Below are positions 61,137 to 64,000 of a stretch of 64,000 bases of DNA, piece after piece; within the stretch, counting starts at the first letter, position 1, and the number at the start of each line of letters is the position of its first letter. A model generated the notes under the pieces. The model saw nothing but the letters and a program-made list of their open reading frames with translations. It did not search any database and was not told the DNA's origin. Origin of the DNA: Sphingorhabdus sp. EL138 (lineage in GTDB: Bacteria; Pseudomonadota; Alphaproteobacteria; Sphingomonadales; Sphingomonadaceae); the NCBI RefSeq assembly GCF_900258045.1, contig NZ_OGVD01000001.1, forward strand, positions 539,001-603,000, read 5' to 3'. Position numbers and translations under genes: made by a program.

Positions 61137-61310
61137 AGTCTTCAAGTCCCTGTTCCTATTGCGCCTCATTTGGCGACAGGTGGACTTTCACAGCAATTTC
61201 TTAAAAGAATGGTTAACGGAACCTGCAGAAACTTGTCCGGCAGAGTTCAAAAACGCCATAAAACCGATATTTTACACAAATTTGCAAGGTTAACGCATCC
61301 CGCGCTGATC

Positions 61311-62150
61311 CTAAGTTACAGCGATATTGTCAATCAATCTGGTGCTGCCGATATGCGCCGCTGCCAATAAACGGGCCGGATTGTCAAAAACCGTCATATT
61401 TTCAAGCGTATCGGCATTTCTAAGCTCAAAATAATCCACTTCATGGAAGCCAGATGCCAGTATTTTTGCCTCTGCTTCGCCCAAGATACTGGTAACGTCG
61501 CCGCCGCCTTTTATCGCCTCGGCCGCGTCGCGCATGGCGTCGGGCAAAGCTGCCGCCTGACTGCGCTGGCCGGCCGTCAAATAAGCGTTGCGAGAAGACA
61601 GAGCCAAGCCATCGGGATCGCGAACCGTTGGCACACCGACAATATCATGCGTGAAATCAAGATCGCGTGCCATCCGCCTGATGACAGCCAGTTGCTGGTA
61701 GTCCTTCTCGCCAAAAAAGGCTGCGTCAGGCCGAACCTGATTGAACAATTTTGCAACCACTGTCGCGACGCCGTCAAAATGGCCGGGCCGTGACCCGCCG
61801 CACAGGCCAGCACTTACTCCGCTGACGCTGACATTGGTGGCAAAACCATCAGGATAGATCTGATCCACTGTCGGTGCCCAGACCAGCTCCACACCCGCCG
61901 CTTCCAAAAGAGCGGCATCGGCCGCCTCCTGCCGTGGATAGGCATCCAGATCTTCGCCCTCGCCGAATTGCGTCGGATTGACAAAAATAGAGGCCACAAC
62001 AACATCGCATTGAGCCGTTGCAGTCTCAACGAGCTTCATATGACCCGCGTGCAAGGCACCCATAGTTGGAACCAAACCCAATGTTGATTTTTCCTGCCGG
62101 ATATTCTGCAAGGCGTTCCGCAGCGGGCCCAGTTCTCTGATGATTTGCAT
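61311..62150 (-). CDS. panC: Pantothenate synthetase
   Basis: 279 residues from the ATG at MQIIRELG; an upstream frame extends into the preceding tamB gene and is rejected. Joins pantoate and beta-alanine with ATP. HIGH-type motif VPTMGALHAGHMKLV, then SIFVNPTQFGEGEDLDAYPR, RPGHFDGVATVV and FFGEKDYQQL are all diagnostic, and the KMSKS-like LSSRNAYL is present. It follows tamB by 16 bases on the same strand. Confidence 0.96.
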   Translation of the reverse strand: MQIIRELGPLRNALQNIRQEKSTLGLVPTMGALHAGHMKLVETATAQCDVVVASIFVNPTQFGEGEDLDAYPRQEAADAALLEAAGVELVWAPTVDQIYPDGFATNVSVSGVSAGLCGGSRPGHFDGVATVVAKLFNQVRPDAAFFGEKDYQQLAVIRRMARDLDFTHDIVGVPTVRDPDGLALSSRNAYLTAGQRSQAAALPDAMRDAAEAIKGGGDVTSILGEAEAKILASGFHEVDYFELRNADTLENMTVFDNPARLLAAAHIGSTRLIDNIAVT

Positions 62151-62166
62151 GCGATTATAAGCTTTC

Positions 62167-64000
62167 TCAATAATCTCTGGATATCTGAATATTCGCGCTC
62201 TGTCGTCCCAATGTTGAGATGCTGGACAATATCGACAGCCAACGAGTGATCTGAAATTCCAGCCGCGTCGCACTATAACCCTGACCATCGGTTATCAGCT
62301 CGACATAGGCCCGCCGGGTAATATATTTCCCCGCCGCGATGGAAGTGCTTTGACCGGTGGTGACATCTGCCGGCAATATGCGCAGGCGGTCGAGGCCGAC
62401 AGCCTTGCGCAGCTGGTTTATGGGGTCGAGCCCGCCGCCGCTATTGAGAGAAGCAACGGCAGCGGCCAGTTGCACAGCCTCTGGTGCGGACAGGTCAGAT
62501 ATCGAGGCGCCAAACAGAACGCGCGACAACAGCTCATCCTGCGGCAGAGCGGGTATGCTGTTAAAGGCGATTTCGGGGCGATTGCCGGTGCCGGTAACAT
62601 TGATTGTGGCATTAAGGCCGGTCAGATCCGCCTCTGCTTCAATATCCAGCACCGGATTGGGGGGCTGATCCCCAACAAAACGAATGCGACCGCGTTCGAG
62701 CTGAAAACGGCGACCAGCAAAAGTGTAGTTCCCGCGAATGAGGTTCGCGCTGCCAATCATCGCAAAATTATCGACGGGACCGGAAACTTTAAAATTGGCC
62801 CGCCATTCACTGTCGAGGCCCAATCCCTCAACCTGCAGCCGATTGGGCGCGTTGGCATTGAGCGCAAACCGCCAGGGACGGCTGCTAACCACCCGGGGGC
62901 GTTCATCGGCCCGGCGATTAATCTCGCGGACTTTGATTTGCGGCAAGGCTGCTGTTTCGCTGGCATTCCCAAATTGGAAGAAGCTGCGGTTGAGGGTTAC
63001 ATCACCAGATATCAGGCCGCCTTCGGCAGAACTGCGAATTTGAATTGGACCAGTTACCGTTGCGGCAAAATCATCCCGCGCTATCAAGCGCGCTTGTTGG
63101 GCGGTGAGGTCAAGCATGATACCAATGCCTTCACCCGGCGCGACCGCGAAGTTGAAATTGCCGTTGCCGCTTACCGATCCGCCACCCCTGGTAGTGCCCG
63201 TTATATTGGGCAGGACCAGCCGTGACCCGTCAAACCGCCCTTTTGCTGTAATACCGGAAATCACAGTTCCGGTCAGTCCGCTTTCCAGCCGTGCATTGGT
63301 GGTGTTAACGGTCCCGCGAATTTCCGGATTGGCAAGTGTGCCGCCGACATCAGCGCTCATGGCAACTGGACCGGTCAGATCAAATGTCTCTACCCCGGTT
63401 AGTCGCCAGAGCGCATCAGCCGCGCCGTTAAAACGCGCCTGCGCAAACAACGGACTGCGCAGCAATTCCTCTTTCCAATTGCCTTCGCCAAAGCCTGTTA
63501 TCCGGCCCTGAAGCCGGCCGATCGTCTTGGCCTGCGATTTAATAATCCCCCGTGCCGCTGCATTTCGTGCGGACACCGCGACATTGAGACCCAGATCTAC
63601 CGGGGTGGAAGTCAGAATAAGTCCTGAACGGGTCAGGCCGTTGATCGTCAGCTTGGCATCACCAACAGGCATTTGCGAGCCGGTCTGAGTCAGTTTGACA
63701 GTGCCATTGGCCTCTCCGCCCAGCTCCAGATCATCATTGACAATATCCACAAGCGATAGCGGCATTTTGGAAAGCGTCAGATCGAGCCGGGATGAGTCAC
63801 TGGCCCATATTCCCGAGAAACGGGCCGAACCCCGGCCATAGGTCAATATTGTCGGCGAAGCAGCCCAACCACCACTGACACGGCGCAGTTCAAGTGGACG
63901 GCGAAGCTTCAGAACCCGTCCTTCAAACAGACCTTGACCTGTCATCACATACCGGTCCGGGGTGATATCGGCCTTCGCCTGAAAATTGAACGTGCTGCCA
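62167..64000 (-). CDS. tamB: TamB/translocation and assembly module family protein (5' part missing)
   Basis: At least 610 C-terminal residues; the frame is open to the right window edge, so the start is not seen. Repetitive beta-helical DUF490-like sequence (GRLQGRITGFG, LTLSKMPLSLVDIV, GGTLANPEIRGTVNTTNA) ends in the TamB domain: FAGRRFQLERGRIRFVGD, PALPQDELLSRVLFG, and the C-terminal RLEFQITRWLSILSSISTLG. TamB spans the periplasm with TamA/BAM and moves phospholipids or assists outer-membrane protein assembly. Confidence 0.9.
   Translation of the reverse strand, partial: GSTFNFQAKADITPDRYVMTGQGLFEGRVLKLRRPLELRRVSGGWAASPTILTYGRGSARFSGIWASDSSRLDLTLSKMPLSLVDIVNDDLELGGEANGTVKLTQTGSQMPVGDAKLTINGLTRSGLILTSTPVDLGLNVAVSARNAAARGIIKSQAKTIGRLQGRITGFGEGNWKEELLRSPLFAQARFNGAADALWRLTGVETFDLTGPVAMSADVGGTLANPEIRGTVNTTNARLESGLTGTVISGITAKGRFDGSRLVLPNITGTTRGGGSVSGNGNFNFAVAPGEGIGIMLDLTAQQARLIARDDFAATVTGPIQIRSSAEGGLISGDVTLNRSFFQFGNASETAALPQIKVREINRRADERPRVVSSRPWRFALNANAPNRLQVEGLGLDSEWRANFKVSGPVDNFAMIGSANLIRGNYTFAGRRFQLERGRIRFVGDQPPNPVLDIEAEADLTGLNATINVTGTGNRPEIAFNSIPALPQDELLSRVLFGASISDLSAPEAVQLAAAVASLNSGGGLDPINQLRKAVGLDRLRILPADVTTGQSTSIAAGKYITRRAYVELITDGQGYSATRLEFQITRWLSILSSISTLGRQSANIQISRDY

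Overview
The window looks like a chromosomal segment of an alphaproteobacterium of the order Sphingomonadales, in the Sphingopyxis/Sphingorhabdus/Parasphingorhabdus neighbourhood. This is inferred from the gene repertoire and order (rnd-lptC-lptA-lptB-rpoN, divK beside a DUF3572 gene, a Caulobacter/sphingomonad-type TonB receptor, DUF885, GtrA and COG3146 proteins), not from a database search. No rRNA, insertion sequence or CRISPR array was seen.

Layout. 1-5113: a leftward four-gene envelope polysaccharide operon (FAD oxidoreductase, GtrA, sulfatase-fold membrane protein, GT-C-like protein cut by the window edge). 5341-6207: a TopAI/YjhX toxin-like gene followed by a GNAT gene, the same order as E. 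coli yjhX-yjhQ. 6265-11388: DUF885 lipoprotein, NhaA antiporter, a gamma-class adenine DNA methyltransferase with no restriction partner, and a TetR regulator. 11773-16491: LytTR response regulator, large TonB-dependent receptor, SDR.

16793-24706: a 7.9 kb integrated element, bounded by a 17-bp direct repeat that is the 3' end of tRNA-Tyr. It carries a tyrosine integrase next to the tRNA, a serine recombinase, a Rap1a/Tai-like immunity protein, one orphan gene, and a rightward run of six tightly packed genes of unknown function (19542-23056). Unusual palindromes and repeats lie in and around these genes. This is the most novel part of the window.

24690-49182: mostly housekeeping and metabolic genes. 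These include RlmB-type methylase, ferredoxin, AlkA-like glycosylase, an OpuC-type osmolyte ABC transporter with fused permease and binding protein, PhhB, CcmAB haem exporter, MoCF/CinA-like protein, methionine aminopeptidase, a PQQ/haem c alcohol dehydrogenase, glnB-glnA, a CoA-transferase and thiolase pair, tRNA-Ser(GGA), two tandem secreted cyclophilins, and an Lrp regulator divergent from alanine dehydrogenase.

49179-64000: rpoN, lptB, lptA, lptC and rnd on the minus strand; a double cold-shock-domain protein; Dps; a GDT1-type membrane protein; rpmG; divK; DUF3572; HAD; RidA; GDPD; a COG3146 acyltransferase; panC; and the C-terminal part of a TamB protein cut by the right edge. Nitrogen control recurs: rpoN, glnB and glnA are all here, and a degenerate sigma-54-like site precedes glnB.
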